A DNA stretch of 64,000 nucleotides, taken from Thiomicrospira aerophila AL3. GTDB taxonomy: Bacteria; Pseudomonadota; Gammaproteobacteria; Thiomicrospirales; Thiomicrospiraceae. Location of the stretch: the NCBI RefSeq assembly GCF_000227665.2, contig NZ_CP007030.1:372001-436000 (forward strand). Direction: 5' to 3'. Within the stretch, counting starts at the first letter, position 1. Every line of letters begins with the position of its first letter. Below are positions 28,038 to 37,641 of the stretch, piece by piece. The notes under the pieces are model-generated. The model searched no databases, was not told where the DNA came from, and saw only the letters and a program-made list of their open reading frames with translations. The position numbers and the translations under genes are program-made.

Positions 28038-30328
28038 CAAAGCACAGGTTAAAAAAGTGGTTGTTCGGCCTAGGTTTAACCGGCTCTTTAGCGGGCACGG
28101 CGAGCAGCAGTTGGGCATTAGATGAAGCGGCGGCATTAGCAGAATGGCAGGCGTTTTTAAATCAGCAAACAGAGCTGGTGACGCGAACAAAACTGAATGC
28201 TGACTTTGTTCCGGGTTCTATTACCGTGTTACATGGCGAAACTCTGGTTAGGTATGGCGCAAAAACGCTGGCAGATGCCTTAGCCTTGGCACCCAATATC
28301 GATATGCAAATTAACCTGTTAGGCCAACGGGTCATTGTTATGCGCGGTGTGGGTGCGGCCTTTTCTAATTCAAGTGTTAAGGTCATGCTTGATGGCGTCA
28401 ATACGGTGCATGCGAGTCAGGGGTTTGCACAAACTCTATTGCATATGCCTGTTGAGCAAATTGAGCGGATTGAGATTATCCGCGGTGCGGCAACCGTGGT
28501 GCATGGTGAAGATGCGATTGCCGGTGTGGTTAATATTATTACTCGTGATACGCCGCATGCCCATCTAGCCGTTGGTTCGAATGGTTATCGTGGCGCGTCG
28601 ATTTCCCAAGGCTCGGACCTAGGTTCAGGACGCGTGCGCATTAATTTGAGTGCCTGGGGTCATCAGGCTACTGGCGTGCGCGCTGAAAGTGACGCAGTGA
28701 CGGTGTTTTCGGATGCAGTGAATGAACGATTTGGTTCATCGTTTGGTTTTGAGCAGTATTCAGCCGCACCTGGCCGGGTCAATAATCAGCGCGCCTTTGA
28801 GCAGCTGCAGTTAGGTTGGCAAACCGACCAGACGCAGCTAAGTTTTGCATACAATCGCCTGCGAACGGGTGATTTTTATGGCGTGATTGAGTTTTTACCG
28901 CCCAGTGACGAGCGTTATGCGCAGACCTATGAAGATTATCTAATCAGTTTGAACCATGAGCAGGCGTTGACCAATAATCTGCGCAGTGTCACGCAGCTGT
29001 CGCTGAGTCAATTGAGTTATGAGCTAGATACACTATATGTACCAAATTTAATTCCAGGCTCAGTTGTGAACAACCTTCAACAAGGAGTTTTAAGTTTTTG
29101 TAGTTCGCAGCCAGAACCTATGAACTGTATAAATGAGGAAACCTCTAGACTCTCATTTTTGCCTGGTTTTTTGGAGCAACAAAGTTACATTAATCAAGTC
29201 CGCGAGCAGCAAGTCCAGCTTCAGCAACAGTTTATTTATGATTTAAACTCCGCACATCGTTTATTGTTTGGCGTGGATGTACGGTGGGTTGAGATTACTC
29301 ATGCAGCTGCAGAGGGTATTCAAAATTTACCGAGTAATGACCATGAGAATGTAAAAACTCGGTTTGGTTCAACTGGTGACAGCAGGCATACGCTTGCGTT
29401 GTTCTTGCAGGATGAATGGCGTATTAGTGAAGATTTTACATTAACGGCAGGGATTAGATGGCAGCAGCAATGGGTTAACTATACTGACCGTTCGAAAGAT
29501 AATCAAAAATTGGCTGATCCTTGGCAGGACTTAGAAGTTGCAAAAGTGACACCTAAATTAGCCGCGGTTTGGCAAGTTGCGCCAAAACATATTTTAAAAG
29601 CGCAGTTTAGTCAGAGTCATGTCACGCCGCCAATCAATCAAGTAACGGATGTAGGTAACTTAAAGCCAGGTGAAGTTCGTCCAGAGGCTGCTCAGTCCGA
29701 TCATTACGAGCTAGGGTATGTATATGCTGGTTATGTGCAAACCCATCGTATAACCTTCTATCATTCTGAATTTGCACAACTCGCTGCGGGTACCCATTAT
29801 TATCATTATTTTAGACCATTAAATGCAAGTGAGTTTGGACAAACTGACTATGCCGGTTTACGCCAAATCCGCGCTAAGGGTGTGGAGTGGGATGCTGATT
29901 TTAGACTCGGTTTTCGTTGGCGAGGGTTTACTAATTTAAGTATTAATCAAACGGATGACCTGTCTGGCAATGCTGTCGTCGGGTCGCGTCCCTATTTAGG
30001 GCGATTAGGCTTAGACTATAAATTTAATGATGCGCTGCATTTAGCCGGGAGTGTATCCTATGCCGCTCCCTTAGCGCTGGAGCCTTATGATGATCGTGAT
30101 GATTTACCTAGCTATTGGCTATGGAATGCGGCGGCAAACTATATGTTACCCGTCCGCGGTTGGCGGGCTAGGTTAACCGTCAATAATCTGACTAATGTGC
30201 AGGTCGCCAGTCCATCACCGATTAATGTTTCCTTGAGTCAGTTGGCTGGTAAACCCACAGCCCCTTATGCCAATGGCTATCTCCATGAGGGGCGGAGTAT
30301 TACTTTGAGTTTAGATTATCAGTTTTAA
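28031..30328 (+). CDS. TonB-dependent outer-membrane receptor
   Basis: About 765 residues. A signal peptide (basic KHRLKKW then GLGLTGSLAGTASSSWA) is followed by the plug domain: TLADALALAPNID, VIVMRGVG, VKVMLDGV, IERIEIIRGAATVVHGEDAIAGVVNIITR. The barrel ends with a C-terminal aromatic, LSLDYQF. I favour the TTG at 28031, which has GGGAG eight bases upstream and overlaps the DUF1840 stop; a GTG at 28016 is also in frame. Two Cys in one predicted loop (about 356 and 365) may form a disulfide. The substrate is not evident; siderophore, cobalamin or another metal complex are possible. The 3' end overlaps ubiB tail to tail by 29 bases. Confidence 0.88.
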   Translation: MVTKHRLKKWLFGLGLTGSLAGTASSSWALDEAAALAEWQAFLNQQTELVTRTKLNADFVPGSITVLHGETLVRYGAKTLADALALAPNIDMQINLLGQRVIVMRGVGAAFSNSSVKVMLDGVNTVHASQGFAQTLLHMPVEQIERIEIIRGAATVVHGEDAIAGVVNIITRDTPHAHLAVGSNGYRGASISQGSDLGSGRVRINLSAWGHQATGVRAESDAVTVFSDAVNERFGSSFGFEQYSAAPGRVNNQRAFEQLQLGWQTDQTQLSFAYNRLRTGDFYGVIEFLPPSDERYAQTYEDYLISLNHEQALTNNLRSVTQLSLSQLSYELDTLYVPNLIPGSVVNNLQQGVLSFCSSQPEPMNCINEETSRLSFLPGFLEQQSYINQVREQQVQLQQQFIYDLNSAHRLLFGVDVRWVEITHAAAEGIQNLPSNDHENVKTRFGSTGDSRHTLALFLQDEWRISEDFTLTAGIRWQQQWVNYTDRSKDNQKLADPWQDLEVAKVTPKLAAVWQVAPKHILKAQFSQSHVTPPINQVTDVGNLKPGEVRPEAAQSDHYELGYVYAGYVQTHRITFYHSEFAQLAAGTHYYHYFRPLNASEFGQTDYAGLRQIRAKGVEWDADFRLGFRWRGFTNLSINQTDDLSGNAVVGSRPYLGRLGLDYKFNDALHLAGSVSYAAPLALEPYDDRDDLPSYWLWNAAANYMLPVRGWRARLTVNNLTNVQVASPSPINVSLSQLAGKPTAPYANGYLHEGRSITLSLDYQF

Positions 30329-31943
30329 GCACTAACCATGCAGCGCTGATAAGCAGGCCTGCTTGTATCCAGCCGGCCATGTCTAAGCCTGGGTTTTGTA
30401 ATTCTAAGTAAATGGCTACGCCAACTAATGCAATAGCAATGGCACGGCGGCGTTGTTGTTTGGCTTGGTTTTCGAGCGCTTTTTCGAGTCGCGCGATTTG
30501 GCCAGAGTGCAATTCTAATTGACCATGCGCGGCTTTATTTAGCACCGAATGCACCAGGCCTGGTAGCTGCGGTGCGTTTTCAATCCAAAACGGCAGGTTG
30601 CGTTGGGTGTTTTTAATCAGGCTTTTTAGGCCAACTCGTTCTTGCATCCAGTCTTCTAAAAAGGGTTTAGCGGTATCCCATAAATCCAGTTCATCATCCA
30701 GCTGACGCCCTAAACCTTCAATGTTTAATAGGGTTTTTTGCAATAACACCAATTGCGGTTGCACCTCCATACCAAAGCGACGTGCGGTTTGGAACAAACG
30801 CATTAAAAACAAACCAAATGAAATCTCTTTTAACGGACGATCCCAGATCGGTTCACAGACCGCGCGAATGGCGGATTCAAGTTCATTGACACGGGTATTT
30901 TTTGGCACCCACTCAGATTCAATATGCAGCTCAGATACGCGCAGGTAATCGCGATTAAAAAATGCCAAAAAGTTCTCGGCTAGATAACGCTGATCTTCCG
31001 GTGTGAGCGTACCCATGATGCCAAAATCGATTGCCGCATAGCGACCATCCGGTAGGACAAAAATATTGCCCGGGTGCATATCAGCATGGAAGAAGTTATG
31101 CTTAAACACCTGGGTAAAGAAAATCGTCACCCCTTTGGCTGACAGGTCGGTGAGGTCGATGCCTTGTGCAATCAGTTTTTCGGTTTCAGAAATCCGCGTG
31201 CCATAAATACGCTCCATCGTCATCACATGCTCATTGGTATGTGACCAGTAGATTTCCGGTACATACAATAAATCTGAATCAGCAAAATTGCGTTTGAGTT
31301 GCGCCGCATTCGCTGCTTCACGCATCATGTCCATTTCATCGAGGATGGTTTTTTCAAATTCGCCCACCACTTCAGTGGGGTGTAAGCGGCGACTTTCCTT
31401 AACCGCGATTTCGACCAAGCGAGCGAGGGTGAACATAATGGACACATCTTGCTCAATAACCGGTTTGATGTCGGGGCGCACCACCTTAACGACCACTTCT
31501 TCACCGCTATGGAGTTTAGCGGCATGCACCTGCGCCATCGACGCCGATGCCATCGGGGTGGCTTCAAATTCGGCATAGGCCTCAGCAATTGAGCGCTTGA
31601 GTCCTTTTTCGATAATTTGACGTGAGCGGGTTTCATCAAAGGGTGGGCAATCGTCTTGTAATTTGGTCAGTTCAACCGAAATGTCTTCTGGGAGCAGGTC
31701 TTTGCGGGTGGAGAGGGCTTGGCCGAGCTTGATAAAAATCGGTCCAAGTTCTTCTAAGGCCAGACGCAGACGCAGACCCCGATCACCTTGATGGGTCGCG
31801 CGCCAGTTCCAAGGGAACAGTACACGATTAAGCCAAATGAACGCGCGATATTTGCTGTTGCCCAGCACCATTTCATCGAGTCGATAATGGGTAATGACTC
31901 GGTTAATTTTGATTAAACGAAATAACTGTTTGATGGGGTTCAT
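30300..31943 (-). CDS. ubiB: Ubiquinone biosynthesis kinase-like protein UbiB
   Basis: 547 residues, an ABC1/ADCK atypical kinase required for ubiquinone synthesis at the membrane. It has the invariant KxGQ motif (IKLGQALSTR, about 72-80), the Ala-rich nucleotide loop ASMAQVHAAK, and the catalytic HADMHPGNIF and DFGIMG motifs. The C-terminal tail has two membrane helices, as in E. coli UbiB. It is the last gene of the DUF971-ubiE-ubiJ-ubiB run; the small ubiJ-like gene lies ten bases upstream. Two CAGGCCTG copies (30354, 30555) lie in the less conserved C-terminal region. Confidence 0.94.
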   Translation of the reverse strand: MNPIKQLFRLIKINRVITHYRLDEMVLGNSKYRAFIWLNRVLFPWNWRATHQGDRGLRLRLALEELGPIFIKLGQALSTRKDLLPEDISVELTKLQDDCPPFDETRSRQIIEKGLKRSIAEAYAEFEATPMASASMAQVHAAKLHSGEEVVVKVVRPDIKPVIEQDVSIMFTLARLVEIAVKESRRLHPTEVVGEFEKTILDEMDMMREAANAAQLKRNFADSDLLYVPEIYWSHTNEHVMTMERIYGTRISETEKLIAQGIDLTDLSAKGVTIFFTQVFKHNFFHADMHPGNIFVLPDGRYAAIDFGIMGTLTPEDQRYLAENFLAFFNRDYLRVSELHIESEWVPKNTRVNELESAIRAVCEPIWDRPLKEISFGLFLMRLFQTARRFGMEVQPQLVLLQKTLLNIEGLGRQLDDELDLWDTAKPFLEDWMQERVGLKSLIKNTQRNLPFWIENAPQLPGLVHSVLNKAAHGQLELHSGQIARLEKALENQAKQQRRRAIAIALVGVAIYLELQNPGLDMAGWIQAGLLISAAWLVLKTDNLNSK

Positions 31944-31952
31944 AAGAGGTCT

Positions 31953-32240
31953 TTAAGGGTTAATGGCGTTTTTCATACGTTGAATTCGCGCATCCATTTC
32001 ATTAAGGCGGTTGTCAAGCTCTGCAACTTGCTGGGCAAAGGTTTCGAATTCAGTGCGTGTAGGTAACACATCCAGTTCATAACGCACATATTCTTTTAGC
32101 ATCTGCTCGCCGTCATTCTTAAACGCACGGGTTTGGTCTTTAAATTGGCGCACACGATAGCCTATTTGAAAGGCGAGTGGATCGCCGACTAGCTTCGCTA
32201 AATCATCTTCCCAATCACGTTTGGCACGTTCTGTGGTCAT
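31953..32240 (-). CDS. Short UbiJ-like protein lacking the SCP2 domain
   Basis: 95 residues in the exact place of ubiJ, between ubiE and ubiB. The sequence aligns by eye with the C-terminal part of UbiJ: VGDPLAFQIGYRVRQF, then MLKEYVRYELDVLPTRTEFE and a coiled-coil with QQVAELDNRLNEMDARIQRM. The first ~100 residues of UbiJ, the SCP2 lipid-binding domain, are absent; the start is close to the ubiE stop, so no room exists for it. A UbiK-like identity is also possible, since both proteins end in similar coils. The remaining part may still bind UbiK and the Ubi enzyme complex. No frameshift or SCP2 remnant was seen in the adjoining DNA. Confidence 0.7.
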   Translation of the reverse strand: MTTERAKRDWEDDLAKLVGDPLAFQIGYRVRQFKDQTRAFKNDGEQMLKEYVRYELDVLPTRTEFETFAQQVAELDNRLNEMDARIQRMKNAINP

Positions 32241-32996
32241 TTAGAACTTCCATCCTCTATGTAATGCAACAATTCCGCCGGTCATATTCATATAGGTGGC
32301 ACGATCAAAGCCGGCATCGAGCATCATCTGTTTTAAAGTGTCTTGATCAGGATGCATGCGGATGGATTCAGCAAGATATTGGTAACTTGCCTCATCTTTG
32401 GCGATTAACTTGCCCATTTTGGGCAGGATTTTAAAGGAGTAAACATCGTAAACTGGACTCAGCAGCGGGCTATGTACTTTAGAAAACTCTAAAATAAGTG
32501 CCTGCCCACCGGGTTTCAGTACGCGATAAATTTCAGCCAGTGCTTGGTCTTTGTGGGTGACATTGCGCAAACCAAATGCCATGGTCACGACATCAAAATG
32601 ATTGTCTGGAAAACTCAAGGCTTCGGCGTTAGCGACGTTAAATTTGACCTGGCTGCCAACGCCGGCATCAATTAAGCGATCGCGCCCAACACGCAGCATG
32701 GACTCGTTAATATCAGCAAGGACCACTGTACCGGTTTTACCAACTTTTTTTGCCATTGCCAGGCTTAAATCCCCCGTGCCGCCTGCTAAATCCAATACCG
32801 TCATGCCCGGGCGTACGCCACTGAGCGCGATGGTTTGCTGTTTCCACAGTCGGTGAATGCCCAGCGACATAACATCGTTCATCAGATCATAATTGTCAGC
32901 GACAGAGTCAAACACGCTTTTAACTTTTTTGACTTTTTCATTTAAGGGGACTTGGCTAAAACCAAAGTCGATGGTGTTGTTGTCTTGTTGGTTCAT
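32241..32996 (-). CDS. ubiE: Ubiquinone/menaquinone C-methyltransferase
   Basis: A 251-residue SAM-dependent C-methyltransferase of ubiquinone (and menaquinone) synthesis. It has the UbiE signature [19 protein letters not shown] near 28-46, SAM motif [14 protein letters not shown] near 68-80, FGLRNV and the [14 protein letters not shown] strand. It overlaps the DUF971 gene by four bases and abuts the ubiJ-like gene directly. The operon order ubiE-ubiJ-ubiB is the usual gammaproteobacterial one. Confidence 0.95.
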   Translation of the reverse strand: MNQQDNNTIDFGFSQVPLNEKVKKVKSVFDSVADNYDLMNDVMSLGIHRLWKQQTIALSGVRPGMTVLDLAGGTGDLSLAMAKKVGKTGTVVLADINESMLRVGRDRLIDAGVGSQVKFNVANAEALSFPDNHFDVVTMAFGLRNVTHKDQALAEIYRVLKPGGQALILEFSKVHSPLLSPVYDVYSFKILPKMGKLIAKDEASYQYLAESIRMHPDQDTLKQMMLDAGFDRATYMNMTGGIVALHRGWKF

Positions 32997-33376
32997 TTTC
33001 CCGCTTCCTTTTTAAGTCGCGTTAAGTCTGGGTGGCTGTGGCCGGCTCGCATGACGCGGCGTAAATAATCCACCCAGCAGGCCTGGTAGTTTTGGCCAAG
33101 CTCATACAAACGTTCCCAGGTGTAAAGGCCACTGTCGTGACCATCATCAAAATGGAGCCGAATCGCATAGTTGCCCACTGGGCTAATCGCTTCAATACCT
33201 ACATCCTGTTTATCAAGTTGTAGTTTTTCCTGCCCAGGCGCGTGGCCTGTTACTTCGGCAGATTGTGAATAGACCCGTAAAAACTCACAGCTGTAGTCAA
33301 ATGTCTGCCCATCATCAAAACTTATCAATAGCCGGCGAGAGGCTTTTTTGAGCGTAATATCTGTTGGGTAAGGCAT
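32993..33376 (-). CDS. DUF971-family protein (gamma-butyrobetaine hydroxylase N-terminal-like)
   Basis: A 127-residue protein of the DUF971 fold: [31 protein letters not shown] and the [20 protein letters not shown] core, ending in a basic tail. Its function is not established; the fold is found at the N-terminus of gamma-butyrobetaine hydroxylases and in proteins beside hslU/ubiE in many Proteobacteria, which matches this location. It overlaps ubiE by four bases. One CAGGCCTG (33078) encodes Gln-Ala-Cys near the C-terminal helix. Confidence 0.88.
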   Translation of the reverse strand: MPYPTDITLKKASRRLLISFDDGQTFDYSCEFLRVYSQSAEVTGHAPGQEKLQLDKQDVGIEAISPVGNYAIRLHFDDGHDSGLYTWERLYELGQNYQACWVDYLRRVMRAGHSHPDLTRLKKEAGK

Positions 33377-33378
33377 GA

Positions 33379-33651
33379 TTAGGCCGCCTCTGGGCTTGGT
33401 GCCTCTATGTGGCAGTTGTCATATAAATCAGCAATAGGGAAGCAGAGATCAAAATCTCCCCATTCTAAGTCCCCATCTGTAAGGCGATAGGCTTTAAATA
33501 AAGAGAGGTCTTGATATTTGCTAATCGCTGGATTGAGTGATGATTTTATAAAGTCCGCAAAATCTATCTTTTGAATTTTTCCGTCATTGAAAAATAGTTT
33601 AAGTTGATAGTCACCAAGATAATCAACCTTATCAATTTTGAGGGTTATCAT
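33379..33651 (-). CDS. DUF2442-family protein
   Basis: 90 residues, small and mostly beta: ITLKIDKVDYLGDYQLKLFF, DGKIQKIDF, FKAYRLTDGDLEWGDFDLCF. This matches DUF2442, usually encoded next to a DUF4160 gene as here, and the two overlap by four bases. The pair is often predicted as a toxin-antitoxin-like module, without firm biochemical proof. It lies only three bases upstream of DUF971, so it could read through into the ubi genes. Confidence 0.8.
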   Translation of the reverse strand: MITLKIDKVDYLGDYQLKLFFNDGKIQKIDFADFIKSSLNPAISKYQDLSLFKAYRLTDGDLEWGDFDLCFPIADLYDNCHIEAPSPEAA

Positions 33652-33956
33652 CGTTTTACTCTCCCTTCAATATGAATACAGGTGATTGATTTATGATAAA
33701 CAAAGTAATCAATCCAACGCTGGATAATTTGATCGCTAAACGCAGCAACAAATTCTTTAAAGTCTTTTTGTTTCGCAGGTTCTAGCGGTCTTTTGCCACG
33801 CACCTCTTTTATTAAAATATCGACCAGCTTGCCATCTATTATGATTAACTCTGCCTTGCTTTCCATACCTTGAAACTTACCATGAACATGAATTGGCTCG
33901 TGTTCATTTGAATAAAACATAATGATAATACCAAGGTATTCAAAAAGTTTTGGCAT
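33648..33956 (-). CDS. DUF4160-family protein
   Basis: 102 residues. The entry FEYLGIIIMFYSNEHEPIHV followed by HGKFQGMESKAELIIIDGKL is the clear DUF4160 signature, with the HEPIHVHG histidines that suggest a metal or catalytic site. The later EVRGKRPLEPAKQKDFKEFV and QIIQRWIDYFV helices match too. Its partner DUF2442 overlaps downstream. Together they sit between hslU and DUF971, where other gammaproteobacteria usually have nothing, so they look like an insertion. Function unproven. Confidence 0.8.
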   Translation of the reverse strand: MPKLFEYLGIIIMFYSNEHEPIHVHGKFQGMESKAELIIIDGKLVDILIKEVRGKRPLEPAKQKDFKEFVAAFSDQIIQRWIDYFVYHKSITCIHIEGRVKR

Positions 33957-33967
33957 TCAATCCGTCC

Positions 33968-35287
33968 TTAGAGAATATATTGTGATAAATCTTGGTCTTT
34001 TGCGAGGGCACCTAAGCGCTCATTCACAAAGGCCGCATCGACCACCAAAGCTTGACCTGACTGGTCAGGTGCGTCATAAGAGGCTTCTTCAAGTAAGCGT
34101 TCCATCACCGTATGTAAACGGCGAGCGCCAATATTCTCGGTGCTTTCATTTACTTGGTAAGCAATTTCAGCCAAGCGCTGAATGCCCTCTGGGGTAAAGC
34201 TGACATTGAAGCCCTCTGTGCCTAATAAAGCGGTTGCTTGGGTGGTCAGCGCCGCTTTCGGTTCGGTAAGAATGCGCACAAAATCTTCAACGCGCAAGGA
34301 TTTTAGCTCCACTCGAATCGGAAGGCGGCCTTGCAGCTCGGCGATTAAATCAGCAGGTTTGCTGATATGAAACGCCCCAGAGGCTATAAATAAGATATGG
34401 TCGGTTTTGATCATGCCGTATTTTGTTGAAATAGTGCTGCCTTCGATGAGCGGCAGTAGGTCGCGCTGCACGCCTTCGCGAGATACATCACCGCCACTGG
34501 CACCACTGCGTTTGGCCACCTTGTCAATTTCGTCGATAAATACAATGCCGTTTTGTTCAACGTTTTCAACGGCTTGCGTTTTAATGTCATCGTCGTTGAC
34601 TAAGCGTTGTGCTTCTTCATCTACCAATAGGCGCAAGGCTTTTTTGATGGGCAATTTCCGTTTTTGTTTTTTATTACTGCCTAAGGATTGAAACATATCT
34701 TGTAGTTGCGAGGTCATGTCCTCCATGCCAGGAGGGGCCATGATTTCAACATGCGCAGGGCTCATTTTTAGGTCGATTTCAATTTCTTTATCATCCAGCG
34801 CTCCTTCACGCAGTTTTTTGCGGAATTTTTGGCGGGTGTCGGCCATGGCTTCGTGGCTATCGTCTTCACGACCTCGTGCAGGCGGTAATAAAATATCTAA
34901 AATGCGTTCTTCAGCAGCATCCTCGGCACGGGTTTTAACTTTCTGTACTGCATGTTCGCGTTGCATTTTGACGGCATTATCGACCAGATCACGAATAATG
35001 GAATCGACATCGCGCCCCACATAGCCGACTTCGGTAAATTTAGTGGCCTCAACTTTAATAAAGGGAGCGTTGGCAAGCTTAGCTAGTCGGCGGGCGATTT
35101 CGGTTTTACCCACCCCGGTTGGGCCGATCATTAGAATATTCTTCGGCGTGACTTCAGTGCGCAAGTCTTTAGGGAGCTGCATCCGGCGCCAACGATTACG
35201 CAGCGCAATCGCGACCGCTTTTTTGGCGTCATCTTGCCCTATGATGTGTTTGTCGAGTTCGTGAACTATTTCTTTTGGCGTCATCAT
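33968..35287 (-). CDS. hslU: ATP-dependent protease ATPase subunit HslU
   Basis: About 439 residues, the AAA+ unfoldase of the HslVU protease. It starts [18 protein letters not shown]; Walker [13 protein letters not shown], Walker [12 protein letters not shown] and the GYVGRDV pore loop are present, as is the C-terminal tail ending DLSQYIL that docks into HslV. I use the ATG at 35287, with GAGG 11 bases upstream, since the frame extends eight non-conserved codons further. The partner hslV is not adjacent: it lies at 40215 on the other strand. Confidence 0.95.
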   Translation of the reverse strand: MMTPKEIVHELDKHIIGQDDAKKAVAIALRNRWRRMQLPKDLRTEVTPKNILMIGPTGVGKTEIARRLAKLANAPFIKVEATKFTEVGYVGRDVDSIIRDLVDNAVKMQREHAVQKVKTRAEDAAEERILDILLPPARGREDDSHEAMADTRQKFRKKLREGALDDKEIEIDLKMSPAHVEIMAPPGMEDMTSQLQDMFQSLGSNKKQKRKLPIKKALRLLVDEEAQRLVNDDDIKTQAVENVEQNGIVFIDEIDKVAKRSGASGGDVSREGVQRDLLPLIEGSTISTKYGMIKTDHILFIASGAFHISKPADLIAELQGRLPIRVELKSLRVEDFVRILTEPKAALTTQATALLGTEGFNVSFTPEGIQRLAEIAYQVNESTENIGARRLHTVMERLLEEASYDAPDQSGQALVVDAAFVNERLGALAKDQDLSQYIL

Positions 35288-35325
35288 GCTGGTTGCGCAC
35301 CTCAATATCAAAATTTAAAGTGCTT

Positions 35326-35353
35326 ATTATAGTCCAAAAGGTCGCTGTTCGAA
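35326..35353 (-). promoter_or_regulatory. Candidate promoter of hslU
   Basis: On the - strand TTCGAA (35348-35353) and a perfect TATAAT (35326-35331) are separated by 16 bases, about 40 bases before the hslU ATG. CTTCGAA resembles the sigma-32 -35 box CTTGAAA, but the -10 is of sigma-70 type. Confidence 0.45.
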
Positions 35354-35450
35354 GCCTTATGATGTGCGGAATTGGGGTAAAAATGTCAACAATGAAGGGG
35401 TTGGATTGCATGGTTATCCGCTTAGTTTGCTGTCATAATAAAGCTTTTGG

Positions 35451-36503
35451 ATGAATTTCATGGATGTGCTATTAACGCAATATAGTCATGGTGCCGGCTG
35501 TGGTTGTAAGATTTCGCCAAGTCAGCTCAATATTATTTTGGCCGGTGCGCAATCCAGTGTTAACTTTCCAGGCCTGGTAGTCGGCCATGGCGCGAAGGAC
35601 GATGCGGCCGCGTTTGATCTTGGCGATGGCCGAGTGGTGTTATCGACCACCGATTTTTTTATGCCCATCGTGGATGATCCACATACGTTTGGGCGTATTG
35701 CTGCGACTAATGCGCTGTCAGATATTTATGCGATGGGTGGGCAGCCCCTAATGGCAATTGCGATTCTCGGTTGGCCAATGGATAAGCTCAGTCCAGAGAT
35801 TGCCGCCGAGGTGATTGCCGGTGGCCGCCAAGTGTGTGAGCAAGCCGGTATTCCGCTAGCGGGTGGGCATTCTATTGATGCGCCGGAGCCGATTTTTGGT
35901 TTAGCGGTGACTGGTATAGCCAACCAATCTAACTTAAAAACCAATCGCATGGCACAAGCGGGCTGTGATATTTTTCTGACTAAGCCGTTGGGTGTGGGTA
36001 TTTTAACTACTGCGCAAAAGCAACAAACAATCACCGCAGCTGACTTAACCCATGCCATCAGTAGTATGTGTCAGTTAAATGCTATCGGGGCGCGTTTAGC
36101 CGATTTTGATGGGGTGACCTGTATTACCGATGTGACCGGGTTTGGCTTGTTAGGACATTTGTTAGAGGTTTGCGAGGCAAGTGGTATTCGAGCGCGTTTA
36201 GATGTCAACGCAATTCCTCTATTACCAAATGTTATCGCCTATTTAGAGCAGGGTTGCGTACCGGGTGGCACGCTGCGTAATTGGCACAGTGTTCAAGACA
36301 AGGTTGTGCCCTTGGATGAGCAGACGCAGCGTTTATTGTGTGATCCGCAAACATCGGGTGGATTGCTAGTGATGGTCAAACAAAGCGCGCGAATTGCGTT
36401 TCAGGCCTTGTGCCAGCAACAGGGTGTGGATTTACAGCCGATTGGACAGACCTTCAAATCTGCGTTAAATCAGCCCAATGCGCCGATTATTGAGGTTGTG
36501 TAA
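35451..36503 (+). CDS. selD: Selenide, water dikinase
   Basis: A 350-residue enzyme that makes selenophosphate from selenide and ATP. The catalytic loop GAGCGCK with Cys (not selenocysteine) is near 16-22; the ATP-binding [23 protein letters not shown] and [11 protein letters not shown] motifs and the C-terminal DPQTSGGLL follow. Either ATG at 35451 or 35460 could start it; neither has a strong ribosome site. It overlaps selU by one base. No selA or selB is in the window, so the selenophosphate here may serve tRNA selenation. Confidence 0.95.
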   Translation: MNFMDVLLTQYSHGAGCGCKISPSQLNIILAGAQSSVNFPGLVVGHGAKDDAAAFDLGDGRVVLSTTDFFMPIVDDPHTFGRIAATNALSDIYAMGGQPLMAIAILGWPMDKLSPEIAAEVIAGGRQVCEQAGIPLAGGHSIDAPEPIFGLAVTGIANQSNLKTNRMAQAGCDIFLTKPLGVGILTTAQKQQTITAADLTHAISSMCQLNAIGARLADFDGVTCITDVTGFGLLGHLLEVCEASGIRARLDVNAIPLLPNVIAYLEQGCVPGGTLRNWHSVQDKVVPLDEQTQRLLCDPQTSGGLLVMVKQSARIAFQALCQQQGVDLQPIGQTFKSALNQPNAPIIEVV

Positions 36504-37606
36504 TGAGTCGTGAATTACCGACAGTGGACAATTATGCCGCGATTGCCTTAGCGCAAACCCCGTTATTAGATGTGCGTGCGCCGGTTGAATTTGAACGTGG
36601 CGCAATTCCGCAGGCCACTAATTTACCACTGATGAATGACGATGAGCGTCATCAAGTTGGTCTCTGTTATAAACAACGCGGCCAGCAGCAGGCGATTGCC
36701 TTAGGGCATCAGTTGGTGCAGGGTGACTTGCGTGCAGAGCGTTTGGCGAGCTGGCAGGCCTTTTTTAGCCAGCATCCCAATGGCTTACTGTATTGTTTTC
36801 GGGGCGGTCTGCGCTCGCGTACGTCGCAACAGTGGCTCGCTGATGCCGGTGTGGAGGTGGCGCGTATTGCCGGTGGTTACAAAGCTTTTCGTCAGTATTT
36901 AATCGACACGCTTGATCAAACGGCAGCGGCACTAGAGCAGGGCGCATTGGCTTCTTGGATACTCGCTGGGCGCACAGGTTCGGGCAAAACGGCGTTATTG
37001 CAGCACCTGCCCGGCGCGGTGGATTTAGAAGGACTTGCCCAGCATCGAGGTTCGAGTTTTGGTGGTCGTGCTTGGTCGCAACCCTCGCAAATTGATTTTG
37101 AAAACCGTTTGGCCTACCGTTTGATTGAGTTGAATGCGCAGCCTATTCGACAAAGGGTTTTCGAGGATGAAGCCCGCAATATTGGTTCAGTGCATTTATC
37201 CCCGCCCCTGTTTAATGCGATTAAGGCCGGCAAGCGGATCGTGTTAGATGTGCCCTTTGACACGCGCTGTCAGCATATTTTGCAAGAATATGTCATTGAA
37301 GGGCAGTTGGAATTTGGTGGTTTAAATGCGTGGATGGCGCATATGCAAGCGCGGTTTGCGCGGATTGCCAAACGCCTTGGCGGTGTGGGTTATACAAAAT
37401 TAAGTCATGCTTTTGAGCAGGCCTGCATTGAGCAGCAAGCAACGGGTGATTTTGGCGCTCACATAAGCTGGATTGCACCTTTATTGCAAGACTATTATGA
37501 TCCTATGTACGATTATCAATTGAAGCGGCATAGTCAGCCAGTCATTATGCGTGGCGGTGCTCAGGATGTTTCAGCGTTTATGCAGCATATCAGTAGTGTC
37601 AACTAA
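36503..37606 (+). CDS. selU: tRNA 2-selenouridine synthase SelU (MnmH)
   Basis: 367 residues; replaces sulfur by selenium in 2-thiouridine of tRNA wobble positions. An N-terminal rhodanese domain (PLLDVRAPVEFERGAIPQA, catalytic Cys98 in YCFRGGLRS) is joined to a P-loop domain (GRTGSGKTALL, near 153-163) and the GSSFGGRAWSQPSQ motif. The start codon overlaps the selD stop by one base (TAATG), so the two are translated together, the common arrangement for the selenouridine trait. Confidence 0.94.
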   Translation: MSRELPTVDNYAAIALAQTPLLDVRAPVEFERGAIPQATNLPLMNDDERHQVGLCYKQRGQQQAIALGHQLVQGDLRAERLASWQAFFSQHPNGLLYCFRGGLRSRTSQQWLADAGVEVARIAGGYKAFRQYLIDTLDQTAAALEQGALASWILAGRTGSGKTALLQHLPGAVDLEGLAQHRGSSFGGRAWSQPSQIDFENRLAYRLIELNAQPIRQRVFEDEARNIGSVHLSPPLFNAIKAGKRIVLDVPFDTRCQHILQEYVIEGQLEFGGLNAWMAHMQARFARIAKRLGGVGYTKLSHAFEQACIEQQATGDFGAHISWIAPLLQDYYDPMYDYQLKRHSQPVIMRGGAQDVSAFMQHISSVN

Positions 37607-37641
37607 GCGCGGGTGATGAGAGCAGGTAATGAGGATAAGCA

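Noticed and set aside
35499-35520. Selenocysteine in SelD
   Set aside because: The active-site codons read TGT; there is no in-frame TGA.
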